From: Lysinibacillus pakistanensis
Lineage (GTDB): Bacteria > Bacillota > Bacilli > Bacillales_A > Planococcaceae
Assembly (NCBI RefSeq): GCF_030123245.1
Contig: NZ_CP126101.1
Location: forward strand, 2,292,501-2,356,500
Length of the DNA: 64,000 nt
Direction of reading: 5' to 3'
Part shown: one piece after another, positions 52,889 to 62,391 of the stretch
How the letters are laid out: each line of letters starts with the position of its first letter
Numbering within the stretch: position 1 is the stretch's first letter
Translations under genes and position numbers: made by a program
The notes under the pieces: model-generated
What the model was told of the DNA's origin: nothing
Databases searched by the model: none
The model's input: the letters and a program-made list of their open reading frames with translations, nothing else

Positions 52889-53413
52889 TTGAAGATTTAT
52901 ACATACAAACAACCAGCGGCGATTGAATCAACTGAGTCAGTAGCAATATTAAATGAAGCGGGTGAAGTATCGTCTACTGTTCAACGTGTTTATTCCAATG
53001 GATTGAAAAAAGCATTTGATCGTACAATGGATTACCGCTATTTTGTGCGGTTTGATGTCAATGATGTGGCTGGTAAGCCTCTTTTTACATGTAAAAAGGT
53101 GTCCCGTCGTGGGCGCGTGCATTTTCAAGGGAAGGATTGCGTCACAGGCAAAGAATATATGATTGCCTATGAAGGCTGGCAAATCATGATTCCTGATTTA
53201 ATCATTACAGATGGCTCCCAAAAGATTAAGCTCAACAAAGAAATGGAAGACTGGTCTGTATTTTCTCTTGAAGATCAACCGATTGCACGCTGGCAGGCAA
53301 TTCTTCATGAAACACATTTTGATATTACACTTCATATTGAAGGCAGCAGCCCGATCCAGCATGAAGCCTTTTTTATAGCAATTGGACAGGCTGTGTTGTT
53401 TGTTGGCGCTTAG
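52889..53413 (+). CDS. tubby C-terminal-like domain protein
   Basis: 174 residues from TTG 52889, 10 bases after AAGGAG; the frame begins at an ATG at 52871 that overlaps that site. All-beta protein with YRYFVRFDVNDVAGKPLFTC, KKVSRRGRVHFQ and ITLHIEGSSPIQ, which fits the tubby/LURP-one/YxjI beta-barrel fold of Bacillaceae. The role is unknown; phospholipid binding is known only for distant members. Confidence 0.65.
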   Translation: MKIYTYKQPAAIESTESVAILNEAGEVSSTVQRVYSNGLKKAFDRTMDYRYFVRFDVNDVAGKPLFTCKKVSRRGRVHFQGKDCVTGKEYMIAYEGWQIMIPDLIITDGSQKIKLNKEMEDWSVFSLEDQPIARWQAILHETHFDITLHIEGSSPIQHEAFFIAIGQAVLFVGA

Positions 53414-53758
53414 GATGTCGATAAAACGAAAAAGTTAGGCGATAAATCTAAATAATAGGGCGATAAACTGAAAAATAAGTGTGATAAATAAAAAAGCAGG
53501 CCCTCCAAACAGTTTTATTAAAAGTCAAGTTTTAATTTTTTATACGTGTTTTAACAACAACAGAATATAATGTTACACATTATGATTGTTCAAGACGGAA
53601 TCCAACAGGGTTTCGTCTTTTTATTCCGCAATCGGGCCAGATTGTGGAGTAAGGGAGGTAATCAGATGGTTCATCTCGAAATTATTAGTTATGCCAAAAC
53701 AACACGCCCCAAATGAATATTGAACAAAGGGATTATATATGATTGGAGGGAATAGAAA
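53414..53758. repeat. gene-free stretch with a dispersed GGGCCAG repeat
   Basis: Three short near-repeats of the form GGCGATAAAT/GGGCGATAAACTG (53430-53480), a hairpin with T run (53592-53622), and one copy of ATCGGGCCAGATT (53631-53643) of a repeat seen again at 54322 and 57321. No gene found. Confidence 0.55.
53592..53622 (+). terminator. terminator-like hairpin of the dispersed repeat
   Basis: AAGACGGAATCC with GGTTTCGTCTT around AACAG, followed by TTTT. Confidence 0.65.
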
Positions 53759-54247
53759 ATGGATGTAAGGACACTTTTGTTACAACAATGGGCAAGCTGC
53801 TTAGATAAAGAAGACTGGTTTCCACCACTTGACAAAGTACTAGAGAATATTACTTTGGAACAGGCAATTTGGAAACCAGTTGAGGGGGCACATTCCATTT
53901 GGGAATTAGTTTGTCATTTACTTTTCTATGAAAAGAGAATTCTGTTACGCTTTCTTGGTGAAACAGCAAATGAACCAAAGGCAGAAAATAATGACGCTAC
54001 ATATCGATTACCAACTGAGACCTTTCCAAATTGGAAGGAAACAAAACAAGAATACTTTTCTGTTCATCGTGAACTTGAAAAAATACTAGCAAAATCAGAA
54101 CTAGAAGATTTGTATAGACCTATTCCCGATGACAATCCATTAGTGCTTGAACTGAAGAGTTTAGCAATGCACAACGCATATCATATTGGGCAAATTGTAT
54201 TCCTCAGTAAAATGCAAGGAGCCTGGGCAGGGAAACGCAGCTTTTAA
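53759..54247 (+). CDS. DinB-like metal-binding protein
   Basis: 162 residues of a four-helix bundle with the DinB/YfiT histidines: HSIWELVCHLLFYEKRIL (about 43-60) and HNAYHIGQIVFL (about 140). These proteins bind a divalent metal; many act as thiol transferases, others have no known activity. ATTGGAGGG precedes ATG. Single gene. Confidence 0.85.
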   Translation: MDVRTLLLQQWASCLDKEDWFPPLDKVLENITLEQAIWKPVEGAHSIWELVCHLLFYEKRILLRFLGETANEPKAENNDATYRLPTETFPNWKETKQEYFSVHRELEKILAKSELEDLYRPIPDDNPLVLELKSLAMHNAYHIGQIVFLSKMQGAWAGKRSF

Positions 54248-54572
54248 AAAAGCTTCATTAGCTTTACAGTTATTCCATTAACGGGCGCATTTCTTTAATA
54301 AGGAATGTGTCTTTTCCGTTTAAGGGCCAGATTGTTGATTAACATTTTCATTGGATATTATTGTTGAAATATAGAGCAAGATAAAGATTAACTCCATTTT
54401 GATCAATCTTTTTTCAAAATGGAGTCTTTGCATTTGCTGATAAATAAAGTCTGAAGGTTATTTTTTTATGGATCGAAGAATTAAAAATGACAACATGAAT
54501 AGAGTGTTACTGCTCTCATACATTTTGTCATCAATCTGAAGTGATCCAAACAAATTGATTAATTATTGATCA
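54248..54572. repeat. gene-free stretch with dispersed repeats and a terminator
   Basis: ACGGGCGCATTTCTTTAATA (from 54281) and AAGGGCCAGATTGTT (54322-54336) are a second copy of the GGGCGC/GGGCCAG pair. A strong hairpin at 54391-54425 follows. The right end is the 3' flank of the minus-strand exporter gene. Confidence 0.55.
54391..54428. terminator. terminator hairpin
   Basis: ACTCCATTTTGA (54391-54402) with TCAAAATGGAGT (54414-54425). Nearly the same hairpin recurs at 59209-59246. Confidence 0.75.
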
Positions 54573-55484
54573 CTAGTTTAAACTTTGAGCATTGTTATTT
54601 TCTTTAATCATTTCTTCTTTTTTTATGTTTGCAATAAATACACCTATTAAAGTAATTAAGCCCCCAGTTACTGCAGAAAATTGTGGAACTTCACCAAGCC
54701 AGATCCATGCGATAAGAAATGCAAAAACAGAGGTTAAATAAAGTGTACTTGTTGCTTCAGCTGCTCCAGTTCGTGAGGTAACATAAGCTAGAGTAAAATA
54801 AGGAATGATTGTTGGAAAGATTCCAAGATACAAAATGACTAATGTTGTATTTAACGGGGCAGCCATAATTGCTTCACTTAGGCCAGGTGAGAAAAGTAGC
54901 ATAAAAAATGTACCTGACCAAATTGCGTACATCGTAAAGGGAATAGCCCCATACTTTTTTAGATATCGATGTTGAAAAACAAAATAAATACTTTCTGAAA
55001 GGGATGCTATTAAAACGATAATAACCCCAGAATTAAGTGAAAAACTTTCATTTGAATCTCCAACAGAAATAAATGCTACACCACAAAGACCAATAAGTGA
55101 ACCAAGCCATCCCCATAATCCAAGCTTCTCACGATAAAAGAATACAGCTAACAAAGCAGTGAATATCGGAGTTGTTGAAACAAGTAAACTCGCAATCCCA
55201 GCACTAATCGTTTGCTCTCCATAATTTAGTGCTACTTGATACACGGTGAAACCTGAAAAGCCAAGTAATAAAATAATAGGGATATCTTTTAACTCAGGCA
55301 AAGGGGTTTTTGTAATAACTGCTATGATGATTAAGACAAATGAGCCGACTAATAATCGAAAAAGTGATATATGTTCAGGCGAATAGGCTGACAATGCAAC
55401 TCGTATTCCTGGAAAAGCTGATGCCCATAAAATGATTGTTACCAAATGAGCAGAAATAATCTTAAAATCAAATTTTTTAAACAT
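54573..55484 (-). CDS. EamA/DMT-family transporter
   Basis: 303 residues, ten membrane helices in two EamA repeats. First repeat with ILWASAFPGIRVALSAYSP and LFRLLVGSFVLI; second with SESIYFVFQHRYLKKYG and GAAEATSTLYLTSVFAFLIA, then WIWLGEVPQF. Probably exports an amino acid or related metabolite. AGGTG lies before the ATG. Divergent from a MocR regulator with shared operator-like repeats between them. Confidence 0.9.
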   Translation of the reverse strand: MFKKFDFKIISAHLVTIILWASAFPGIRVALSAYSPEHISLFRLLVGSFVLIIIAVITKTPLPELKDIPIILLLGFSGFTVYQVALNYGEQTISAGIASLLVSTTPIFTALLAVFFYREKLGLWGWLGSLIGLCGVAFISVGDSNESFSLNSGVIIVLIASLSESIYFVFQHRYLKKYGAIPFTMYAIWSGTFFMLLFSPGLSEAIMAAPLNTTLVILYLGIFPTIIPYFTLAYVTSRTGAAEATSTLYLTSVFAFLIAWIWLGEVPQFSAVTGGLITLIGVFIANIKKEEMIKENNNAQSLN

Positions 55485-55499
55485 GAATACACCTCTTAT

Positions 55500-55586
55500 C
55501 CAACCAATTAAATTTATGTTTTCAATATTAATAGGTTTTTGCTAAAACTTCTCCAACCGGTTAAAATAAAAAAAACCAACCAGTTA
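55500..55586. promoter_or_regulatory. three CCAACCRRTTA repeats, probable MocR operator
   Basis: CCAACCAATTA (55500-55510), CCAACCGGTTA (55553-55563) and CCAACCAGTTA (55576-55586), all in the same orientation, fill the space between the divergent EamA and MocR genes. Starts are 53 and 23 bases apart, close to whole helical turns. Probable binding sites of the MocR protein (inference). Confidence 0.65.
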
Positions 55587-55601
55587 GAAGAGGGATTACA
55601 A

Positions 55602-57011
55602 ATGAAAAAACCAAAATATCAATTGATTATTGATTTTATAAAAGAAAAAATTGCTAAAGGGGAGTGGGCGATCGGAAGTCCCATACCAAGTCAACGTAAT
55701 TTGGCAAAACAGTTTGAGGTTAATCGTAGTACAGTCATAACGGCGTTAGAGGAGCTGATGGCAGAAGGGCTACTAGAAGGTAAAGCTGGGAAGGAAACAG
55801 TCGTCACCAATAATACTTGGACTTTGATGGGGGCAAAATCATCGACTAACTGGAATGAAAACGTCACTTTAGGCATTCATAAACCCAGTGTATCTATGGT
55901 GCAGGAGATTAACGAGGCTGAATCGAATACGAATCTTATTCAATTGAGTAAGGGGGAGCTATCACCAGAAATGTTCCCCTTAGAAGAGATGAAATTCATC
56001 GTTCAAAAGATATCGAATCAATTGACCTCGTTTGGCTATGAAGAGCCAAAAGGAAATATAAATTTACGACAAGCCATTAGTGACTATTTAAAGGTAAGGG
56101 GTATCGAAGCATCACCTTCGTCCATTCTCGTAGTTTCAGGTGCGATCCAAGCTTTACATTTAATTTCAATTGGATTACTAAAAAGAGGTTCTACGGTATT
56201 GCTAGAGATGCCGTCCTATCTTTACTCGTTGACTGTTTTTGAGTCTGCGGGGATGGAGTTGCAAGGATTAGCGATGGACAAGGAGGGGCTAATCATTGAT
56301 TCAATTTATTTGACAAAGGAAAAAGGAAAAAATATTTTATATACGATTCCAACCTTTCATAATCCTACAGGCGCCTTAATGCAAGAAAAGAGACGAGAGA
56401 AATTAATTGCCTATTGTGAAAGAGAGCAGCTGCCAGTTATAGAAGATGATGTGTACCACGATTTATGGATTGATAACCCACCACCTAAACCACTAAAAGC
56501 AAGGGACCTTTATGGAAATGTATTATATGTTGGGAGTTTATCAAAAACCCTTAGTCCAGGATTACGAATTGGCTGGATAGTTGGCTCGGAGTCAGTTATT
56601 AATCGATTAGCGGATTTAAAAATGCAATCCGATTATGGATCAAGTACTCTTTCCCAGCTCGTTGCCGCAGAGTGGTTATCTAGTAATTTCTATGATAGTC
56701 ATCTTGATAAAGTAAGAGAACAACTTAGGATTCGTAGAAAAGTTGCTTTAGATGCACTGGATAAATATTTGAGTCCTTATGCTACGTGGGACATCCCAAA
56801 AGGTGGATTGTTCATATGGGTAAAAATAAAACCCGAATTCAAAGTAAAAAGGCTATTTGAAAAAGCATTTTCCAACAATATTCTTCTAAATCCCGGTAGT
56901 ATTTATGCTGAAAAGTCAGGACAGTTTATACGAATCTCTTATGGGTATGCTTCACTCGATGAAATAAAAGTAGGCATCTTCAAATTAAGTGAAATAATAA
57001 AAATGAAATAG
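55602..57011 (+). CDS. MocR-type regulator (GntR HTH fused to PLP aminotransferase fold)
   Basis: 469 residues from ATG 55602, behind AGAGGG. The frame opens at 55539, but that TTG lies within the operator region. Winged HTH of GntR type (residues 1-70, PIPSQRNLAKQFEVNRSTVI) and then a class I aminotransferase-like domain with PTFHNPTGALM, EDDVYHDLWID and the PLP lysine Lys315 in SLSKTLSPGLRIGW. MocR proteins use PLP to sense amino acids or vitamin B6. Likely controls the divergent EamA exporter. Confidence 0.93.
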   Translation: MKKPKYQLIIDFIKEKIAKGEWAIGSPIPSQRNLAKQFEVNRSTVITALEELMAEGLLEGKAGKETVVTNNTWTLMGAKSSTNWNENVTLGIHKPSVSMVQEINEAESNTNLIQLSKGELSPEMFPLEEMKFIVQKISNQLTSFGYEEPKGNINLRQAISDYLKVRGIEASPSSILVVSGAIQALHLISIGLLKRGSTVLLEMPSYLYSLTVFESAGMELQGLAMDKEGLIIDSIYLTKEKGKNILYTIPTFHNPTGALMQEKRREKLIAYCEREQLPVIEDDVYHDLWIDNPPPKPLKARDLYGNVLYVGSLSKTLSPGLRIGWIVGSESVINRLADLKMQSDYGSSTLSQLVAAEWLSSNFYDSHLDKVREQLRIRRKVALDALDKYLSPYATWDIPKGGLFIWVKIKPEFKVKRLFEKAFSNNILLNPGSIYAEKSGQFIRISYGYASLDEIKVGIFKLSEIIKMK

Positions 57012-57464
57012 ATATAATACTTTAATTATCTAGTGAATTAAATCGTTCTCTGAATTTGAAATAAAAACAAATTATTAAATATTAGACAAATAAAATATAT
57101 TTGGTTGAAAAACAAGGTAATGCATTTTATTAATTCAACGTCGAGGTGTTTTTTCTACGATATCAAACTAAGTTAGTTTCATTGTAGAAATTTGGAGAGT
57201 TGAATGTTTTAGTAACAATAAAGTTGTTAAGTTTACAATAAAGTCATTAAAAAATATTAAAACTGTTTATTCAACAATCGGGCGCAATTTTAGAGTAGGG
57301 ATTGCGCTTCTTCTTTAAGAATCGGGCCAGATAATTGAATAAGCATCAAATATGGATATGCTTGTATGAATATTTGCCACAATATTTAACAAGAAATGTT
57401 ATGAACTGTTGATAGATTTCTCCTTAAATCCTCTATATTATTAAAATACAAGGAGATGAAAAAC
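57012..57464. repeat. gene-free stretch with dispersed repeat
   Basis: About 450 AT-rich bases. AATCGGGCGCAATTT (57276-57290) and ATCGGGCCAGATAATT (57321-57336) are a third copy of the GGGCGC/GGGCCAG pair. The last 100 bases should hold the promoter of the XRE-AbrB gene. No gene found. Confidence 0.55.
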
Positions 57465-57902
57465 ATGATTGGTATGAATATTCGTGTTTTGCGTAAAAGG
57501 CATAAACTAAGTCAAGAACAATTGGCTGAAAAGGTAAACGTATCACGGCAGACCATAGCGAAATGGGAAAACGAGGAAGCTCTACCAGATATTTATAAAT
57601 GTAAGATACTCGGTGATATTTTTCAAGTAACCGTAGATCAATTATCTCGCAATATGAATGAAGAAGAAGCAAACCAGATCAGTCCTAAAGGGAAGCAGTT
57701 CTTTGGTGTTGTGAAGGTAGGAGAACGCGGACAGATTGTAATTCCAAAACAGGCACGTGAAATGTATCAGATACATGCAGGTGATAAACTGGTTGTTTTG
57801 GGAGAGGATGAAACAAAAGGAATTGCTGTCTTAAAAAGTGACGACTTCCTAGAATTTGCAGAGATGATTCGAAATGCGGAATCGAAGGATGAGGTCGAAT
57901 GA
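57465..57902 (+). CDS. XRE HTH regulator fused to an AbrB/SpoVT domain
   Basis: 145 residues from ATG 57465, 9 bases after AAGGAG. XRE helix-turn-helix (residues 3-58, LSQEQLAEKVNVSRQTIAKW and ENEEALPDIYK) joined to a swapped-hairpin AbrB domain (about 80-125, VKVGERGQIVIPKQAREMYQ, IHAGDKLVVLGE). Two DNA-binding folds in one small protein is unusual. Overlaps the glycosyltransferase gene by 4 bases, so it is probably its regulator. Confidence 0.9.
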   Translation: MIGMNIRVLRKRHKLSQEQLAEKVNVSRQTIAKWENEEALPDIYKCKILGDIFQVTVDQLSRNMNEEEANQISPKGKQFFGVVKVGERGQIVIPKQAREMYQIHAGDKLVVLGEDETKGIAVLKSDDFLEFAEMIRNAESKDEVE

Positions 57903-59080
57903 GTAAAATCGTCTTTTTTTCGTTACCCGCACATGGTCATACTAACCCAACTATTCCGGTAGTAACCGAATTAATAAAGAAAGGTCATCAAGTTTGGTAT
58001 TATTCCTTTTTAGAATTTCAGGAAAAAATAGAAGACACTGGTGCTTTATTTATGGCTTGTGATGAATTCTTACCTAAAGTTTCACATAAAGAATTGGACC
58101 ATAAGGTTGGCAAAGATTTTGCAACATTGATTGAAGTGGCAGCGGATACAACGATTGCTTTGGATAAAAAGGTGTGTAAAGAATTAAGGGAAATTCAGCC
58201 AGACTGCATTGTATCTGACTCTTTATGTATTTGGGGAAAATTATTTGCTGAGAAACTAGGAATTCCATATATTTGTTCGACTACTTCGTTTGCCTTTAAT
58301 CAGTATACAGCAAAATTAATGAAGCGGGGTTTCATGGAAGTCTGGAGAATGATTGTAGGTATGCGGAGGATTAACAGAAAAATTAAACTATTAAACGATT
58401 ATGGTTATCGAGTAGAGAATTTTGTATCGTTAGTTCAAAATGATAATGAAACGGACACCATTGTTTACACGTCGAAAGAATTTCAGCCGATGGCGGATAC
58501 CTTTTCTGAGCGCTATGCCTTTGTTGGACCATCCATAAGGCAGTCTGTACCGATACAGAATGATAAAAGAGTTAGAAAAGTAATCTACATCTCTCTTGGA
58601 ACTATACTAAATCAGAATCAGGATTTTTACCAAAACTGTCTCAAAGCATTTGGAAAGACAGACTATGATGTTGTGATGTCAGTTGGCGAAAAAACTGAGA
58701 TTTCGTCTCTTGATAGCGTACCAGAAAATTTCATAGTGAAAAACGCTGTGGATCAGATCTCGGTATTACAGAAAGCAGATGTATTTATTACCCACTGCGG
58801 GATGAATAGTACGAATGAAAGTCTATATTTTGGAGTTCCAATGGTTTTATTTCCGCAACATAGCGAACAAAGAATGGTAGCTGACCGAGTTGCCCAGCTC
58901 GGTGCAGGATTAAAACTTAATAGAAAAAATCCAAAGTATTTAGCAACAGCGGTAGCTGAAGTGCTTACAAATCGAGCATATCAGGAAGAAGCGCAGAAAC
59001 TGTCAGAAAGCTTTAGGAAAGCTGGTGGTGCGTTAGAAGCTGCCAATGTGATCCTGAGCAAAATTGGAGAGAAATCTTAA
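57899..59080 (+). CDS. macrolide-type glycosyltransferase (MGT, YjiC-like)
   Basis: 393 residues of GT-B fold, family GT1. N-terminal acceptor half begins FFSLPAHGHTNPTIPVVTEL; the donor half has ISLGTILNQNQDFY and the nucleotide-sugar motif THCGMNSTNESLYFGVPMVL followed by FPQHSEQRMVADRV. MGT and YjiC enzymes transfer glucose from UDP-glucose to macrolides, flavonoids or similar small molecules. Co-translated with the XRE-AbrB regulator, which suggests an inducible detoxification or tailoring unit. Confidence 0.92.
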   Translation: MSKIVFFSLPAHGHTNPTIPVVTELIKKGHQVWYYSFLEFQEKIEDTGALFMACDEFLPKVSHKELDHKVGKDFATLIEVAADTTIALDKKVCKELREIQPDCIVSDSLCIWGKLFAEKLGIPYICSTTSFAFNQYTAKLMKRGFMEVWRMIVGMRRINRKIKLLNDYGYRVENFVSLVQNDNETDTIVYTSKEFQPMADTFSERYAFVGPSIRQSVPIQNDKRVRKVIYISLGTILNQNQDFYQNCLKAFGKTDYDVVMSVGEKTEISSLDSVPENFIVKNAVDQISVLQKADVFITHCGMNSTNESLYFGVPMVLFPQHSEQRMVADRVAQLGAGLKLNRKNPKYLATAVAEVLTNRAYQEEAQKLSESFRKAGGALEAANVILSKIGEKS

Positions 59081-59283
59081 CGGCTTTGTATTCTGCAAAA
59101 GATTATATATCTTAACAAAACTTTAACGATCGGGCGCGATTGTGAAGCAACACAGGTAGAAATTAATCAAACTTTTTTATAGAAACCAAACTCAAGTCTA
59201 TTGAAAAAGAATCCATTTTGAACAATCTTTTTTCGAAAATGGATTCTTTTCATTTATCGTCAAATGTAGCTTACGGGGTATTT
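59081..59283. repeat. dispersed repeat and terminator after the glycosyltransferase
   Basis: GATCGGGCGCGATTGTGAAG (59130-59149) is a partial fourth copy of the dispersed repeat. A hairpin (GAATCCATTTTG at 59209-59220 with CGAAAATGGATTC at 59234-59246, then TTT) follows and is nearly identical to the one at 54391. Confidence 0.6.
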
Positions 59284-59637
59284 TTAAACAAACCTTATTC
59301 GAATGGAACTATATATAGCATCACTTCTTAATGCTTTACCTGCATATTGGAAATAATAAGGCATAGGTGTAGGGAATAAGTGCTTTCTTTTATCTCCGTA
59401 TGGGACACTTGGAATTTTATCATTGTCATAATGTGTTTTTAACATCCTTGATACCGTTTGAATATGTTCCATCGTTTGTTTACTTAAATAAAATTCTTCT
59501 AATGAATCTCTTCCTTTAGGAATAGCTTTATAGGAGTAATGTAGCTTGTTGTTAATTTTCTTTACCTCAATACATTCTTTTGTATTACTAATTTGAAGTA
59601 AATCGTTCAGTCTTGCACCTGTTGTTATTAACCTCCT
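59284..59637 (-). pseudogene. tyrosine-recombinase-like fragment
   Basis: A stopless minus-strand run of about 118 codons begins after a TAG near 59645. It reads LITTGARLNDLLQISNTKEC at the start (the conserved Arg-bearing TGAR block of tyrosine recombinases), then AIPKGRDSLEEFYLSKQTME, PSVPYGDKRKHLFPTPMPYY and a stop at 59284. The second half of the catalytic core (HxxR and the Tyr) is missing, as is the N-terminal arm. Remnant of an integrase. Confidence 0.55.
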
Positions 59638-59883
59638 CTAAAAAGAACCTATGTTCCTATTTTAGTATTTTACTTAGTCATTGTAAATCATTGTAAAGTG
59701 TTCAACCTTTTAACAAATGTTGATGAGAAAGATAGTCAAAATAAAAAGCACATTACTAAAATTTACATTTAGTAATGTGCATTTTTATTTAATGTGTAAC
59801 ATTATAAAAGAAACACTATTGAATTAAACATAATGTACAATTACTTGTACTTAATCTTACAGAGTATTGGTCCTGCTTTTATT
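59638..59883. other. intergenic stretch with bidirectional terminator
   Basis: Contains an 18-bp hairpin at 59743-59786 and AT-rich filler. No gene seen. Confidence 0.5.
59743..59787. terminator. strong terminator of the minus-strand ABC operon
   Basis: AAAAAGCACATTACTAAA (59743-59760) with its complement at 59768-59786 and T runs on both sides. Confidence 0.88.
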
Positions 59884-62391
59884 TTATATTTCAATTATTT
59901 CATTCGCTAATTTTCTTCTACTAATCCAGTAGCCTTGTAAAGTAAAGACAATGAGTGTTGCTCCTAAAAAGACGAGACTTGTCATACCTAAGGTAAAGAA
60001 ATCATAATACACCGTTGATCCCTCATCAATAAAGCCCAGCAATCTGGTCAACACTAGGCCAAGAATGGTACCAACTGCCAGTCCATAGAATACAAATGAC
60101 AGCACTTGTGTCAAAATCAGCTTTATCAAACCATTTGGAGAAATACCAATAAGTCGTTGAATGGCATAGTCACTACGTTTGGCATAAATGGAATGCAGCA
60201 ATGTCTGTAATACACCAAGACAAGTAGCAGCAATTAAAATCATAAAGACACCCACAAACAGACTCCAACGTTGGTAAGTCATTTCATCATTCTGCTGAAT
60301 AATAGATTCTTTATCCGTTAATTTCAAGGCAGGCCAACGTTCTTGTAAATAGGTAAGATCAGCTAGAGCTTGTTCTGTATTATCGGCTTCTACCATAATA
60401 GTGGTCACTACAGGTTTTTCAATCTCTATCAAAGTAGAAGACCAATCCATTACTAAATTGGCATGCTGAATCGGTGAATCAATAATACCGATAATTTGCA
60501 ATTGACCTGAAGTGATATATTGCTGCAGTGTATAATCAAATTTACCTATTGTTACACTATCACCAACAGATAGATGGTGTTGTTTAGCAAATTTCTCTGC
60601 TATTAATACTCCATTTTTATAATGACCGCTAATCTTATTAAGCTTCCCCAATTGAATATATTTTTCGAAATCAACGGTTGTATAGTTTTCTGGTATCCAT
60701 TCATTTTCAAGCTGTAGTGCAATAAAAGAATTATCGCTCTTTGCAAAGGCATAGGACACGCTCGGCAATGATTCAATTTCTTTAACCAAATCAGATTTAA
60801 ATGTTGGATCATATAATTCATTATCAATTTTAATGGAAGCTTCATATTGAGAATTAATATATTGATAGGAAGTTTGTTGTACAGATTTAAATAATGAGCT
60901 GCCAAATACCAATATAACCATTAATCCAATAATACTCAGGACAATTGGCATATTTTTACGTACTTGTGGCATAAGTTGCTGACAGGCTAAGTAAGCTTCT
61001 TTGCCAAAGACTACCCGTATTGGCTTTAATGAAATGTTTAACAAAGCTGTAAACAGGTATGGCATGATAAACAGCAATATCCCACAAAGAAGTAGTGTCG
61101 CTATTAAAAATAATAAGGCACTTTTACCGCTCCCTTTATCTGTGAATTTCGCATTTAAAAATAAAAATAGGGATATGACTGTAAAGCTGCTCACGATAAT
61201 TGTTTTCCATTTTGTCCAGCGCAAACTTAAGGTTTCATTCTCTGTCGCAATTTGTAAAGGCAATAAACTCGCACTTTTTCTAACTTGCCACTGCGTAATG
61301 AATTGTAGAATTAAAAAACTAGACACGCCAATGATAAGCACAAAAACAATTGGTAAATCTGTTCGTGCGCTTGGTAATTTCATTAAGTCAATCAATTGTG
61401 GTAACCAACTTTTAATAACGAGCAAGCTGACGGTAATGCCAAGCAATACACCAAAAATGACAATGGAAGATAGCTGCAATTGTACAATAGTTCGTATTTG
61501 TTTTGTGGAGGCACCGAGTGCTCTTAAAACCATTAATTGTTCTTTAATTTTATAAAATAACAGCTGGAACGTTGACAGCAATAGGACACTTGAAATGAGT
61601 AGTATAAAAAATGACAGCACAATCATAAAAATCATTAAAGCCTGGAAATTTTTCTTAAATTCATCATAGTCACTCATAATATCAACGCGTAAAGTTTCAT
61701 CAAGCAGTTTTAATTCCATACCAACAGAGGTTGCCATGTTATTTTCTGTACTAAATAAGGCAAACATGCCAGCAGTTTGATCGTCACTAAAATCCATCCA
61801 TGTTTTTAGGACATCATTTTGCAGAAGAATCATATTAGGACTATCTGTGCCTTTCAAAGCAGGAAGAATTTCTTGTATCGTAAAGTTGTCTATTTCTGCT
61901 TCAATTTCATCTCCAATTGTTTTATTAAAAGTAATGTTTAGTTTATCGCCAACCTCTTTCTTAAAGAGACGTGCCACATTTTCAGTAATGACAATATCTT
62001 TCGGGCCAAGATTAACAGTAAAATGATAGCGGCTTTTCACTAGATCATCATTTTCAACGCCAACCGTATAAAAATTTGTGCTTTTTTCATTTTCAACGAT
62101 TGTATGAGCTAGTGACACACTTGACACTTTTGTCACACCATAGATTTCTTCGAAACTTTCAATTTGGCTCTTTGTTAATAGCTTATTTTGCTCAGGATTA
62201 TAGCCGACCATCAAATCCATCTCACCAATAAGCGCTTGAATTTCTTCCTTCATTTGTGTGTTAGCATTATATATATAAACGCTCATTGTCATTACAAGAC
62301 AAATAGAAATCGTGATGATACTAATACTTGTTAATACATTTGACCAAGCTGCTCGAAATAGCTTCACGGCAATGCTACGCATCGTAAACAT
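59884..62391 (-). CDS. FtsX-type ABC permease
   Basis: 835 residues in the duplicated FtsX layout. Helix about 13-35, outside domain about 40-235, three helices about 245-345, two central helices about 390-450, second outside domain about 490-690, and three C-terminal helices with SIYAKRSDYAIQRLIGISPN in the cytoplasmic loop. Start ATG at 62391 shares a base with the ATPase stop. With the ATPase and an ECF sigma factor it forms one operon, so it likely acts in envelope stress, lipid handling or peptide-antibiotic resistance (inference). Confidence 0.9.
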   Translation of the reverse strand: MFTMRSIAVKLFRAAWSNVLTSISIITISICLVMTMSVYIYNANTQMKEEIQALIGEMDLMVGYNPEQNKLLTKSQIESFEEIYGVTKVSSVSLAHTIVENEKSTNFYTVGVENDDLVKSRYHFTVNLGPKDIVITENVARLFKKEVGDKLNITFNKTIGDEIEAEIDNFTIQEILPALKGTDSPNMILLQNDVLKTWMDFSDDQTAGMFALFSTENNMATSVGMELKLLDETLRVDIMSDYDEFKKNFQALMIFMIVLSFFILLISSVLLLSTFQLLFYKIKEQLMVLRALGASTKQIRTIVQLQLSSIVIFGVLLGITVSLLVIKSWLPQLIDLMKLPSARTDLPIVFVLIIGVSSFLILQFITQWQVRKSASLLPLQIATENETLSLRWTKWKTIIVSSFTVISLFLFLNAKFTDKGSGKSALLFLIATLLLCGILLFIMPYLFTALLNISLKPIRVVFGKEAYLACQQLMPQVRKNMPIVLSIIGLMVILVFGSSLFKSVQQTSYQYINSQYEASIKIDNELYDPTFKSDLVKEIESLPSVSYAFAKSDNSFIALQLENEWIPENYTTVDFEKYIQLGKLNKISGHYKNGVLIAEKFAKQHHLSVGDSVTIGKFDYTLQQYITSGQLQIIGIIDSPIQHANLVMDWSSTLIEIEKPVVTTIMVEADNTEQALADLTYLQERWPALKLTDKESIIQQNDEMTYQRWSLFVGVFMILIAATCLGVLQTLLHSIYAKRSDYAIQRLIGISPNGLIKLILTQVLSFVFYGLAVGTILGLVLTRLLGFIDEGSTVYYDFFTLGMTSLVFLGATLIVFTLQGYWISRRKLANEIIEI

